From NCBI GenBank assembly GCA_937862575.1, contig CALMFM010000106.1, positions 1-47,600 of the forward strand: 47,600 nucleotides of DNA, given 5' to 3'. This document shows positions 8,713-17,218 of this stretch, in pieces (within the stretch, counting starts at the first letter, position 1; every line of letters starts with the position of its first letter). The notes beneath the pieces were generated by a model. It was given only the letters and a program-made list of their open reading frames with translations. It was not told where the DNA came from and did no database searches. This DNA comes from an uncultured Bacillota bacterium (GTDB lineage Bacteria > Bacillota_I > Bacilli_A > Izemoplasmatales > Hujiaoplasmataceae). A program made the translations under genes and the position numbers.

Positions 8713-9504
8713 ATGAGTATTATATCAGTACAAGATGTCTCCTTTGCATACAATGATGACCATGAGAGTCTTAAAAACATCAGTTTCTCAATAGAAAAAG
8801 GTGAATGGATAGCGATTCTTGGACACAATGGTTCTGGAAAATCGACGCTCGCCAAAGCCATGGTCGGATTGATTGAACCGCAAGTAGGTGAAATTTTCAT
8901 CGACTCGGTTAAACTAAATGAAGAGACATCATACGACTTGCGTAAGAAAGTCGGTATTGTTTTTCAAAATCCTGATAACCAATTCGTCGGTGTTACCGTT
9001 AGGGATGACATCGCTTTTGGCATGGAGAACCTTTCGATTCCAAGAGAAGAAATGCTAGAAAGAATTCAATTTTATGCCGACAAAGTAGAAATGGGAGCTT
9101 ACTTGGACAAACAAGCCTCTAATCTTTCTGGTGGTCAAAAACAAAGAGTCGCAATTGCCGGAATTTTGGCAATGAGATCAGATATCTTAATTTTTGACGA
9201 AGCTACTTCAATGCTCGATCCATATACAAGAAATGACATTCTTGAATATATGAAATCACTTAATAAAGAAGGTTTCACAGTCATTATGATTACTCATGAC
9301 GTCAACGAAGCGATTCAGGCTGACAGAATCATGATTATGAATCAAGGTAGAATAATCGCTTTTGATAAAACTGAAGAAATCTTGAAAAATCAGAAATTAT
9401 TCATCGAGAACCATCTTGAATTGCCGATAGCTCTCGAAATTGCTCTTAAGATTGATAAATCCGAGTACAGGGACAAAATATGGGAATACGCTTTAAAGAA
9501 GTAA
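8713..9504 (+). CDS. ecfA1: Energy-coupling factor transporter ATPase EcfA1
   Basis: 263 residues from ATG 8713; the in-frame TTG at 8698 lies close to the predicted transcription start and adds five unlikely residues. Walker A is GHNGSGKST, the Q-loop region VFQNPDNQFVG is typical of EcfA1, the signature is LSGGQKQR, and Walker B ILIFDEATSMLD has the DEATSMLD form characteristic of this subunit. With EcfA2 and EcfT it powers vitamin or metal uptake by exchangeable S subunits. No S subunit gene is here, so this is a shared group II module. The gene overlaps ecfA2 by 25 bases. Confidence 0.95.
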   Translation: MSIISVQDVSFAYNDDHESLKNISFSIEKGEWIAILGHNGSGKSTLAKAMVGLIEPQVGEIFIDSVKLNEETSYDLRKKVGIVFQNPDNQFVGVTVRDDIAFGMENLSIPREEMLERIQFYADKVEMGAYLDKQASNLSGGQKQRVAIAGILAMRSDILIFDEATSMLDPYTRNDILEYMKSLNKEGFTVIMITHDVNEAIQADRIMIMNQGRIIAFDKTEEILKNQKLFIENHLELPIALEIALKIDKSEYRDKIWEYALKK

Positions 9505-10343
9505 GCCACGAGTATCCTTCATATTCCAAGACGATGTACAAGGCAATTCAAAACATCAGTCTTGATATAGAAGCTAAAGACGAATTCATCGCCCTTGTCG
9601 GACACACCGGTTCCGGTAAATCTACATTGGCGAAACATATGAACGCATTAATTTTCCCGACTTCCGGAACAGTCGAGATTTTTGGCAATGAGATAACCAA
9701 AAAAAGAAACAAGAAAATAAAATATAACAATATTCGCCAGAAAGTTGGATTGGTATTCCAATTTCCTGAATATCAATTGTTCGAAGAGACAGTCGAAAAA
9801 GACATTATGTTCGGACCATTGAATTTCAAGGTGTCTCATGAAGAAGCTAAGAAGATGGCGCTATCAGCTCTCAATATGGTTGGTTTAGATAAGAGCTACC
9901 TTGAACGCAATCCTTTCAATCTCTCGGGCGGAGAGAAGAAAAGGGTCAGTGTAGCCGGGATTTTGGCAATCGATCCGGAGATACTGGTGTTGGATGAACC
10001 TACTAGCGGATTGGATCCGGCCGGAAAACATATCATGATGGATTTATTTAGAGAAATCCATGAAAAAACAGGCAAAACAGTTATTATCATTACTCACGAC
10101 ATGGATTTAGTTTATCAATATTTCAATAGAGTGATTGTTCTCAAAGACGGGGAACTGACTTTTGACGGTTCGCCTGACGCTTTGTTTAGAAGTGATATAT
10201 TGGAAAGTAACCATTTGGATCTCCCAAATACTATTAAAACACTTAAATTCTTGAAGGACGAATATAAACTTGATATAGATATTTACAAGAAGACCGTTGA
10301 AGAAGCGGCTATGGAAATAAACGAGGTGATGTCAGATGAATAG
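9480..10343 (+). CDS. ecfA2: Energy-coupling factor transporter ATPase EcfA2
   Basis: 287 residues. Walker A GHTGSGKST, Q-loop GLVFQFPEYQLFEETV (the QFPEYQLF form is characteristic of EcfA2), signature LSGGEKKR, Walker B ILVLDEPTSGLDP and the switch histidine ITHDMD are all intact. It pairs with EcfA1 as an asymmetric ATPase dimer. Its ATG lies inside the ecfA1 3' end (25-base overlap), and its own end overlaps ecfT by 8 bases, so translation is likely coupled along the operon. Confidence 0.95.
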   Translation: MGIRFKEVSHEYPSYSKTMYKAIQNISLDIEAKDEFIALVGHTGSGKSTLAKHMNALIFPTSGTVEIFGNEITKKRNKKIKYNNIRQKVGLVFQFPEYQLFEETVEKDIMFGPLNFKVSHEEAKKMALSALNMVGLDKSYLERNPFNLSGGEKKRVSVAGILAIDPEILVLDEPTSGLDPAGKHIMMDLFREIHEKTGKTVIIITHDMDLVYQYFNRVIVLKDGELTFDGSPDALFRSDILESNHLDLPNTIKTLKFLKDEYKLDIDIYKKTVEEAAMEINEVMSDE

Positions 10344-11301
10344 CATCATCATCGGTCAGTACATCCCAGGAAAAGGATTCTTGTATCGCCTAGATCCAAG
10401 GACTAAAATGATTTCCATCATTTTCTTGATGGTATCGGTATTTCTACTTCAGAACGTTTATCAGCTTTTTATTGCTTTTGGAATCGGTATTTTGGTTCTT
10501 TTGTTTGGAAGAATCTCGCTGTTAAAGGTTATAAAAGGTTTGAAACCGATATTTTTACTTTTAATATTCACATTTATATTTCAAATTGCCTTAAATAAAA
10601 GCGGTGATGTAGTTTCCGATACGACCATGCATATAAATTTATACAGTATCGGAGCGGTAGTTTTAGCCTTTGTAATCTGGCGTATTTTAGTTAGATTCAA
10701 CAAACTGAAAATGTTGTTGTTCTTGGTATTCGTCGTGGGAATATACTTTATATTCAGATATATTACTTATTCTCCTGACTTTTATTCTTTCCAGTTCACA
10801 ATTTATGAAAAAGGCCTGGAAATGTCAGCGTTTGTTGTGGTAAGGTTATTGATAATCATCACTTTGACAACGATTTTGACTTTGACTACTAAACCGACAG
10901 ATTTGACTCAAGGAATGGAAAGCCTATTGCATCCATTGAAAAAAATTGGTTTCAATTCGGAAGAATTCGCCTTAATAATTTCTATTAGTTTAAGATATAT
11001 TCCGACAATTTTCGACGAAGCCCAGAAGATAATGCTTGCACAAGCCAGTCGTGGTGCCGATTTCTCTGAAGGAAAATTAAAAGACAAGCTAAAACAAATA
11101 GTTTCTCTTTTGGTGCCTATGTTCATAATCGCCTTTATTCGAAGTGAAGAATTGGCCGATGCTATGGAATCCAGAAACTTTGTTCCTGGTCAAAAACGCA
11201 CTAGAATCAATATCTTGACTTTCTCAATCGTCGATGTCTATACATTTGTATTCACACTTCTATGTTTTGCTGGAGCGATTGTCGCCAAGGTGGTATTGTA
11301 A
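10336..11301 (+). CDS. ecfT: Energy-coupling factor transporter transmembrane protein EcfT, enlarged
   Basis: 321 residues; typical EcfT is about 265. Family features are GKGFLYRLDPRTKM at the N-terminus, TLTTKPTDLTQGMESLL, LRYIPTIFDEAQKIMLAQ, and the two coupling-helix motifs ASRGADF and MESRNF, which bind the ATPase pair. Between about residues 97 and 155 there is extra sequence with two hydrophobic stretches (GAVVLAFVIWRILV and LLFLVFVVGIYFIF) joined by a basic loop, where usual EcfT has a short loop. This predicts extra membrane helices. It overlaps ecfA2 by 8 bases, and its TAA overlaps the truA ATG by one base. Confidence 0.93.
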   Translation: MNSIIIGQYIPGKGFLYRLDPRTKMISIIFLMVSVFLLQNVYQLFIAFGIGILVLLFGRISLLKVIKGLKPIFLLLIFTFIFQIALNKSGDVVSDTTMHINLYSIGAVVLAFVIWRILVRFNKLKMLLFLVFVVGIYFIFRYITYSPDFYSFQFTIYEKGLEMSAFVVVRLLIIITLTTILTLTTKPTDLTQGMESLLHPLKKIGFNSEEFALIISISLRYIPTIFDEAQKIMLAQASRGADFSEGKLKDKLKQIVSLLVPMFIIAFIRSEELADAMESRNFVPGQKRTRINILTFSIVDVYTFVFTLLCFAGAIVAKVVL

Positions 11302-12269
11302 TGGATATCGATCTAAGTTTGCTAACAGAAAATGTTGGCTTAAAGTTTAATGGAACAGTAATATTAGGAAGAGAAAAAGTCTCAAAATTCATTGAGGAAA
11401 ATCAAAACGAATTTCAGGATTTGGATTTATCCAGATTAGATGATTCCCATATGCTTTATGGTTATAATTCATCTAATAATCCTATAAAAATTGGATTTGA
11501 TAAAGAAGGCATTTCTAGAATAGTCATCCTATCAGATTTCAAAAACCAATTCAAAAGATTCAAATGTGCAATCGCTTATGACGGACATATGTACAATGGT
11601 TTCCAAATACAGGACAACCAACCAACCATTCAGGGAATACTGACGGATATTGTTTCAGAGGTCAACGGCTATGAAACATTGATTCAAGGATGTTCAAGAA
11701 CCGACGCAGGCGTTCATGCAAATGATTTTATCATCCATTTTGATTCTATTTATGATATTGACGCTGATCGTTGGAAACAACTTTTAAATTATCGAATACC
11801 AAAAGACATCCAGATCAAATGGGTTGAAGAGACGCATCCTTTATTTCACTCAAGATATGACGCCTATAAAAAAAGATACATCTACAAAATAAAATTAGGC
11901 GAATCAGATCCATTCAAAGTCAATTACGAATGGGCTGTAGAAAATATTGACGTTGAATCAATCAAGAAAAACCTTAAACAACTTGTAGGGACACACGACT
12001 TCTCAAGCTTTTGTAAAGGACAGCCAGGAGACAAGGTGAGAACCTTGATGAAAGCAGATCTCAAACAAAACAAAGACGAACTCACTTTGATATTCGAAGG
12101 TGACGGATTTCTAAGACACATGGTCAGATTGATTGTTTATTCCGTTATTGAAATAGCCAGAGGAAAACTCGGTTTAGGCATTGAAGAATTGCTCGCAGAA
12201 AAAAGCAGGATTCACACCAAACATATGGCTCCAGCAAGCGGGTTGTACCTCGATGAAATTACATATTAA
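11301..12269 (+). CDS. truA: tRNA pseudouridine38-40 synthase TruA with N-terminal extra domain
   Basis: 322 residues from ATG 11301, which overlaps the ecfT stop (TAATG) and has AAGGTGG 8-14 bases upstream. TruA isomerises uridines 38-40 in the tRNA anticodon arm. The catalytic aspartate is D135 in GCSRTDAGVHA. The core begins at about residue 87 (FKCAIAYDGHMYNGFQIQ) and runs to the end, with HSRYDAYKKRYIYKI and GDGFLRHMVR. The first ~85 residues are extra and unrecognised. No in-frame ATG, GTG or TTG with an RBS lies near the core start, so the extension appears real. The ecfA1-ecfA2-ecfT-truA order is as in Bacillus. Confidence 0.95.
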   Translation: MDIDLSLLTENVGLKFNGTVILGREKVSKFIEENQNEFQDLDLSRLDDSHMLYGYNSSNNPIKIGFDKEGISRIVILSDFKNQFKRFKCAIAYDGHMYNGFQIQDNQPTIQGILTDIVSEVNGYETLIQGCSRTDAGVHANDFIIHFDSIYDIDADRWKQLLNYRIPKDIQIKWVEETHPLFHSRYDAYKKRYIYKIKLGESDPFKVNYEWAVENIDVESIKKNLKQLVGTHDFSSFCKGQPGDKVRTLMKADLKQNKDELTLIFEGDGFLRHMVRLIVYSVIEIARGKLGLGIEELLAEKSRIHTKHMAPASGLYLDEITY

Positions 12270-12270
12270 A

Positions 12271-12302
12271 AAGATGAGATCTCAATTATGATATCTCATC
12301 TT
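12271..12302. terminator. Bidirectional terminator between convergent truA and the metal ABC permease gene
   Basis: A 10-base perfect stem, AAGATGAGAT (12271-12280) with ATCTCATCTT (12293-12302), is flanked by A-rich sequence on the left and T-rich on the right. It lies between truA (plus) and the convergent permease gene (minus) that ends at 12304. Confidence 0.75.
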
Positions 12303-12303
12303 A

Positions 12304-13176
12304 TTATTTTAGTTTATCCATTTTTACCATTTGTCTTCGTATCACGATTCTTTTAACTATTGCTACAGTAAGTAGAATCAATACATTGACGGCCACGATA
12401 GCCGCGCCACTAGGAAGTTCAAAAGCGTGTGATGCCCATAGACCGAAAAATATAGATAATTCCGAAAAAACCACTGATATAATCCATGTCGAGCGGAAAC
12501 TCCATCCGATGCGCATTCCGGCAGCTACCGGTATAATCATCATTGAAGATATCAACAACACTCCGGCCACATCTAATAAAACAGATACTACAACTGAGAG
12601 TATTATCATAAAGATTATTTGGAATAGACCAACATTGATACCTAGAAACTTAGAAGTTGTCTCATCAAAACTAACTGATAATATCTGTTTGCCAAATATC
12701 AAGAACATTAGAAGAACTAAAATCGCCGTAAGAGCAATCAAGAGTAAATGGAAATTGGTTATTGTTAGAATCGAACCAAATAGATACTGATATAAAGACC
12801 CGGTTTTCTTCGCCAAAGAGAAGAAAATAGCACTGAGAGTGGAACCGATACTGATGACAATAACCATCGAAATCTCTTTATAATTCTTATAAGCCCTTCG
12901 GAACAATTCTATCAATAATCCACCTATAACAGAGAAAGTCAAACCCAAATAAAGAGGAGTTTCAAAGAAAATAGATATTCCCAAGGTCGACAAGTAAAGA
13001 CTTACTGCAATACCTACTAAAGAAAAGTGTCCAAGAGTATCGGCAATGAAAGATAATCTTCTGATGACAACAATTGAACCGATGGTCGGAGCCATGACAC
13101 CAATGATGATACCAGCTATCAAAGCCCTTAACATGAAGTCCTGTTGAAACAGGTCTTGAAGAAAAGAAAGCATCAT
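12304..13176 (-). CDS. Zinc/manganese-type ABC transporter permease (ABC-3 family)
   Basis: 290 residues, highly hydrophobic with about eight or nine membrane segments. Family signatures are MAPTIGSIVVIRRLSFIADTLGHFSLVGIA near the start (conserved R-x-S..D-x-LGH region) and DVAGVLLISSMMIIPVAAGM. These belong to the ZnuB/MntB/TroC-D permease family for divalent metals. Its ATG overlaps the stop of the upstream ATPase gene by four bases (ATGA), so the two are one operon. Metal specificity cannot be told from sequence. No metal-binding lipoprotein gene is next to it, which is unusual for this transporter class. Confidence 0.9.
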   Translation of the reverse strand: MMLSFLQDLFQQDFMLRALIAGIIIGVMAPTIGSIVVIRRLSFIADTLGHFSLVGIAVSLYLSTLGISIFFETPLYLGLTFSVIGGLLIELFRRAYKNYKEISMVIVISIGSTLSAIFFSLAKKTGSLYQYLFGSILTITNFHLLLIALTAILVLLMFLIFGKQILSVSFDETTSKFLGINVGLFQIIFMIILSVVVSVLLDVAGVLLISSMMIIPVAAGMRIGWSFRSTWIISVVFSELSIFFGLWASHAFELPSGAAIVAVNVLILLTVAIVKRIVIRRQMVKMDKLK

Positions 13177-13841
13177 GATGATTCACTTCCTTCCTCAACT
13201 TGCCTGGTCTCAATTGATGTCGTCAAGTCAAGTGCCATATTAAGTACGTGAGTATAATTCATGTGTTCGAAGGCGTCTGTATGAGTGATAAGAATTACGG
13301 TTATACCTTTTTTATTGAGTTCATTGATGGTATTGTAAAAGAATTCGGTATTCTGCCTATCGATAGATGCTGTCGGCTCATCCAGTATCAGAACTTCCGG
13401 ATTATCAAGCATTGCTCTAACGATGAATACTCTTTGTAACTGGCCTCCAGAAAGTGAATTTATATTTTGATTGATGATTTCCAATATACCCATATTATCA
13501 AGCAATCTTAGATAACTTTGTTCAGATTTTTTAGTTACTGAAGAAAACTTTAGAAGTTCTTCTACAGTAAGCGGATACTCATAATTGAATCCATCCAAAT
13601 CTTGACTGATGTATCCAAATTTTGTCCATTGGCGATAATAGTTGATATCTACACCATTGAAAAAAATCATCCCGTTTTTAACAGAATTAATCCCTAAAAG
13701 ACATTTGATTAAGGTTGATTTACCAGTTCCGTTCTTACCTTTCACGACCAGAAAATCACCGGGATTTATCGTGTGTGATAAACCAGAGATAACTGTGCGA
13801 TGGCCATATGCGAACGACAAATTTCTGATATCTATTAGCAT
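13173..13841 (-). CDS. Zinc/manganese-type ABC transporter ATP-binding protein
   Basis: 222 residues. Walker A GKNGTGKST, Q-loop FGYISQDLDGFNYEYP, signature LSGGQLQR, Walker B VLILDEPTAS and switch histidine ILITHTD are intact. The Q-loop neighbourhood and partner permease place it in the ZnuC/MntA/TroB group. First gene of a two-gene minus-strand operon, preceded by GGAAGGATG. Divergent from tmk; the 111-base gap contains a small inverted repeat that could be an operator. Confidence 0.9.
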   Translation of the reverse strand: MLIDIRNLSFAYGHRTVISGLSHTINPGDFLVVKGKNGTGKSTLIKCLLGINSVKNGMIFFNGVDINYYRQWTKFGYISQDLDGFNYEYPLTVEELLKFSSVTKKSEQSYLRLLDNMGILEIINQNINSLSGGQLQRVFIVRAMLDNPEVLILDEPTASIDRQNTEFFYNTINELNKKGITVILITHTDAFEHMNYTHVLNMALDLTTSIETRQVEEGSESS

Positions 13842-13889
13842 ATTCGTTCATCCTTCCCGTATATTGTAACATACTAATATATTCAATTG

Positions 13890-13903
13890 AAACAAATATG
13901 TTT
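13890..13903. promoter_or_regulatory. Inverted repeat in the divergent metal ABC/tmk intergenic region
   Basis: AAACA-AATA-TGTTT is a perfect 5-base inverted repeat lying between two divergent genes. For tmk, GATAAT (13924-13929) with TTTAAA (13901-13906) 17 bases upstream is a weak candidate promoter that would overlap it. For the metal transporter, TACAAT (minus, about 13863-13868) is a candidate -10. It could bind a metal repressor, but it does not match the Zur, Fur or MntR boxes I know. Confidence 0.3.
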
Positions 13904-13952
13904 AAAAATCGGTTCAATTATGAGATAATAGAAAGGTAAAGCAGGTGGATTT

Positions 13953-14576
13953 ATGATTGGAAAATTTATCAGTTTCGAAGGTACGGAAGGCTCCGGAAAA
14001 ACCTCGGTTATAAAAGAAGTTAAACAATATCTCGAAGACAAAGGTTATGTTGTGATGATTACCAGAGAACCCGGAGGAATTCGAATTTCAGAGAAAATCA
14101 GACAGATAATCCTTGATGTGGATCACACAGAAATGGATGCCCGAACGGAGGCTTTATTATTTGCGGCTTCAAGGCGACAACATTTAATTGAGAAGGTTCG
14201 ACCTGCCTTGGAAGAAGGTAAGATTATCCTTTGCGATCGTTTTGTCGATAGTTCTTTAGTATATCAAGGTATCGCGAGAGATCTTGGGTTTGATGAAGTA
14301 TATCAAATCAATAAATTCGCAATCGAGGACACGTTGCCAGATCTTACATTGTTTGTCGACGTTAGACCGGAAGTAGGACTGAAAAGAGTTTTCGAGACTC
14401 CGAACAGAGAAATCAATAGATTGGATCTTGAAAAGATAAATTTTCACAAAAAAATCTATGAAGGATATTTATTCCTTCTCGATCGTTTCCCAAAAAGAAT
14501 AAAACGTATCAATGGCGAAGCACAAATTGAAGAAGTAGCTCGCGAAGCAATATCGGCAATCGAACAAATCCTTTAG
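13953..14576 (+). CDS. tmk: Thymidylate kinase
   Basis: 207 residues, normal length. It phosphorylates dTMP to dTDP for DNA synthesis. Walker A GTEGSGKTS (residues 10-18), TREPGG (the DR/RE motif that contacts substrate), CDRFVDSSLVYQGIARDLG and LTLFVDVRPEVGLKR are all typical. AGGTGG precedes the ATG. It is followed 12 bases later by holB. In Bacillus darA and yaaR lie between these two genes; here they are absent. Confidence 0.97.
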   Translation: MIGKFISFEGTEGSGKTSVIKEVKQYLEDKGYVVMITREPGGIRISEKIRQIILDVDHTEMDARTEALLFAASRRQHLIEKVRPALEEGKIILCDRFVDSSLVYQGIARDLGFDEVYQINKFAIEDTLPDLTLFVDVRPEVGLKRVFETPNREINRLDLEKINFHKKIYEGYLFLLDRFPKRIKRINGEAQIEEVAREAISAIEQIL

Positions 14577-14588
14577 GAAGGAGAAACC

Positions 14589-15620
14589 ATGCCGCTTAAG
14601 AGTTGGGACGAAATACAGGTTTATCAAAATGAAATAGCTAGAATTATGACGAATAGCCACAGAATGGATCGAATATCGCATTCATACATCTTTGAGGGAC
14701 CTAATGGAACTAAGAAGACAAGTACTGCATTCCTGTTCGCCAAATCTTTGCTTTGCACAAACCCGGACGGGTTTAATCCCTGCAATAGTTGTCATAATTG
14801 CAGAAGAGTTGATAACAGAAGCCATCCAAATCTTTTTTACGTCAAGCCTCAAGGCAAGGTTATCAAAAAGGAACAAATTCAAGAATTATTGGATGAGTTT
14901 TCAAAAGCTTCTGTAGAAAAAGGACCGAGAATCTATATCATAGAAGAAGCGGACAAACTAAACACAACTTCAGCCAATACTTTGTTAAAGACAATGGAGG
15001 AACCCGGAGCCGATATCTATCAAGTGTTGGTCACTGAGAACTACAATGCATTGCTTAAGACGATAATTTCTCGAGCTGAAACAATTCATTTCAAGCCTAT
15101 TGATCGAGACATCATCCGCAAGCAATTGCTAGAAAACAAAATTGAAGCCAATATCGCCAGCGCAATCAGCGAATACACGGTTGATATGGGTGCAGCAATT
15201 AAGATTGCCAGAGATGATAGCATGGTTTCGCTTATCAATTTGGTCATAGAACTTCACAAACGTTTTTTGGACAGAAAATCTTCTGCTTTGTTGCTGTTCA
15301 AAGAAAAAGCTTTCACAATTCTTGACAATTTGGAATTCATTGAATTCTTCCTAACCTTAATGATATTCTATGAAAAGGATGTCCTAAATTACCAATTACG
15401 CCATCTAGAAGATATTTGTTTCTCCGATGAACTTGAAGTAATCGCTCATCTATCTGAAAAGATGTCTCAAAAGTACATTGAACAAAACATTGAGAAAATG
15501 CTTGGATTAAAATCCAGATTAAAGTATAATATCAACAACAAACTCGCATTTGACAAAATGCTTACCTGCTTGGAAAGAGGATATAAATATGGAACACACT
15601 GTAGTGGCGATACAATTTAA
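14589..15620 (+). CDS. holB: DNA polymerase III subunit delta prime
   Basis: 343 residues. Clamp-loader AAA+ fold: GPNGTKKTSTAFLFAKSLLC in the P-loop position, a zinc module with cysteines in CTNPDGFNPCNSCHNCRR, and the SRC-like region ISRAETIHFKPI. IYIIEEADKLNTTSANTLLKTMEEP is the Walker B/sensor region. The P-loop has KKT rather than GKT, consistent with delta prime being a non-hydrolysing stator. A strong AGGAAGGAGA site precedes the ATG. Its 3' end overlaps ricT by 32 bases. Confidence 0.93.
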   Translation: MPLKSWDEIQVYQNEIARIMTNSHRMDRISHSYIFEGPNGTKKTSTAFLFAKSLLCTNPDGFNPCNSCHNCRRVDNRSHPNLFYVKPQGKVIKKEQIQELLDEFSKASVEKGPRIYIIEEADKLNTTSANTLLKTMEEPGADIYQVLVTENYNALLKTIISRAETIHFKPIDRDIIRKQLLENKIEANIASAISEYTVDMGAAIKIARDDSMVSLINLVIELHKRFLDRKSSALLLFKEKAFTILDNLEFIEFFLTLMIFYEKDVLNYQLRHLEDICFSDELEVIAHLSEKMSQKYIEQNIEKMLGLKSRLKYNINNKLAFDKMLTCLERGYKYGTHCSGDTI

Positions 15621-16446
15621 TCGCCTTGGAAAGAAATATTATTTCGATACAGCTCATATAAACGTCAAAAACGGCGATAAAGTGGTCGTCGAAACAGCCA
15701 GAGGAATAGAACTGGGTTTTGTAGTCTCTGATAGAATGACAATTAAGAACGATGAGTTGGTATCACCATTAAAACCGATTGTCCGAATCGCTAACGAAGA
15801 AGACATCAAAAATTATGAAGACAATACTGAGAAAGAAGCTATAGTTCTTAAAAAGACCGATGAATTGGTCAAAAAGAATAATTTGGATATGAAATTGCTT
15901 AATTGCGAATATACATTGGATAAAGCAAAACTCATTATCTATTTCAACGCGGATGGCCGGGTTGACTTTCGCGAATTGGTAAAAGATTTGGCTAATGAAT
16001 TTCATGTTCGAATCGAACTTCGCCAAGTGGGAACCAGAGATGGAGCCAAAGTTCTCGGAGGAATCGGACCTTGCGGAAGACAAACATGTTGCACAAGATT
16101 TCTTACAGAATTTCAACCGGTATCGATAAAGATGGCCAAGAACCAAAACCTTTCTCTAAATCCTAATAACATTTCCGGTATTTGCGGAAAGTTGCTCTGC
16201 TGTATCAAATACGAAGATGATACATATAAAGATCTGCGTCGTAAAATGCCAAAAATGGATTCTATCGTAGATACACCTGAAGGCAGAGGAAGAGTTGTTC
16301 AATTGAATTACATCCTGCAACAAGTCACAGTTGACGTTGAGGGAACTTATCGCTCTCACGACATCAACGATATCCGTTTTACTCAAAGTGGCGCACAAGA
16401 CGATTTGGATGTCGATGACAAGGACTTGTTGAAACTAGAGGAATAG
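15589..16446 (+). CDS. ricT: PSP1-family protein RicT (YaaT), Fe-S cluster regulatory iron-sulfur protein
   Basis: 285 residues from ATG 15589, with GGAAAGAGG just upstream; the longer in-frame start at 15550 is less likely. It has a PSP1 C-terminal domain. Six conserved cysteines occur in two clusters, C162/C167/C168 (GPCGRQTCC) and C199/C204/C205 (GICGKLLCC). In Bacillus RicT forms a [4Fe-4S]-bearing complex with RicA and RicF that steers RNase Y processing, sporulation and competence. RicA and RicF are not in this window. Between holB and trmN6 as in Bacillus, but the replication inhibitor gene yabA is missing. Confidence 0.92.
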   Translation: MEHTVVAIQFNRLGKKYYFDTAHINVKNGDKVVVETARGIELGFVVSDRMTIKNDELVSPLKPIVRIANEEDIKNYEDNTEKEAIVLKKTDELVKKNNLDMKLLNCEYTLDKAKLIIYFNADGRVDFRELVKDLANEFHVRIELRQVGTRDGAKVLGGIGPCGRQTCCTRFLTEFQPVSIKMAKNQNLSLNPNNISGICGKLLCCIKYEDDTYKDLRRKMPKMDSIVDTPEGRGRVVQLNYILQQVTVDVEGTYRSHDINDIRFTQSGAQDDLDVDDKDLLKLEE

Positions 16447-16447
16447 C

Positions 16448-17218
16448 ATGTCCAAAGAAGAAATCCATGATCTGTTAGCGTATGATGGTATAAAGATCAT
16501 TCAAAGAAAAGACCTTTTCAGGTTTTCTTTGGATTCTTTATTATTAGGTGATTTTGTCAAAATAAATCCTAGAGCAAACATGATTGTCGATTTCGGAACC
16601 GGGTTAGGTCCTGTACCACTATTTCTATCGCTAAAAACCAAAAAGAGAATAGTTGGGATTGAAATTCAAGATGAGGCCATAGATTTGGCGAAAAGAAGCG
16701 TTCAGATAAATGGACTTGCTAATCAGATTGAAATAAGAAAAGCAAACATTTTGGAAATAACAGAATATTTCCAACCATCCAGTATCGACATTATCACTGT
16801 TAACCCGCCTTTTTTCAAATACCATAATGACTCATTATTGAATGATCTTGACAGCATGACAATTTCAAGGCATGAGGTGTTAATCAATCTACAAGGAGTC
16901 ATTGAATCCGCCAGAAAAATCATATCCAACGGAGGTATGCTTTATCTAATTCACCGTTCTGCCCGTATAGAAGAGATAATACTTTTACTTAATAAATATA
17001 ATTTCGCAATCAAACGATTGAGGTTTGTTTACACAAAAGCTGGAAAAGAAGCAATGATGGTGCTGGTTGAAGCTCGTTTCAACGGAAAGACCGGAGATAT
17101 TAAAGTAGATACTCCTTTGGTTGTATATGATGAATCTGGCCAGTATACCGATGAAGTATTGAAGATATTTCATCTTGGAGATGAGTTATATGATCAAAAA
17201 ACAAAATTATCAGAATAA
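16448..17218 (+). CDS. trmN6: tRNA1(Val) (adenine37-N6)-methyltransferase-like protein (YabB/TrmN6)
   Basis: 256 residues. Class I SAM methyltransferase: motif I VDFGTGLGPVPLFLS (glycine-rich loop), an acidic residue binding SAM in IVGIEIQDEAI, and the catalytic NPPF of N6-adenine methyltransferases in TVNPPFFKYH. The N-terminus KIIQRKDLFRFSLDSLLLGDF matches YabB proteins. It starts one base after the ricT stop (TAGCATG). Its 3' end overlaps rsmI by 29 bases. Substrate A37 of tRNA-Val is inferred from family and synteny. Confidence 0.87.
   Translation: MSKEEIHDLLAYDGIKIIQRKDLFRFSLDSLLLGDFVKINPRANMIVDFGTGLGPVPLFLSLKTKKRIVGIEIQDEAIDLAKRSVQINGLANQIEIRKANILEITEYFQPSSIDIITVNPPFFKYHNDSLLNDLDSMTISRHEVLINLQGVIESARKIISNGGMLYLIHRSARIEEIILLLNKYNFAIKRLRFVYTKAGKEAMMVLVEARFNGKTGDIKVDTPLVVYDESGQYTDEVLKIFHLGDELYDQKTKLSE

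Noticed and set aside
12386-12790. 134-codon plus-strand ORF opposite the metal ABC permease
   Set aside because: It is the complement of a conserved membrane protein gene and has low-complexity composition.
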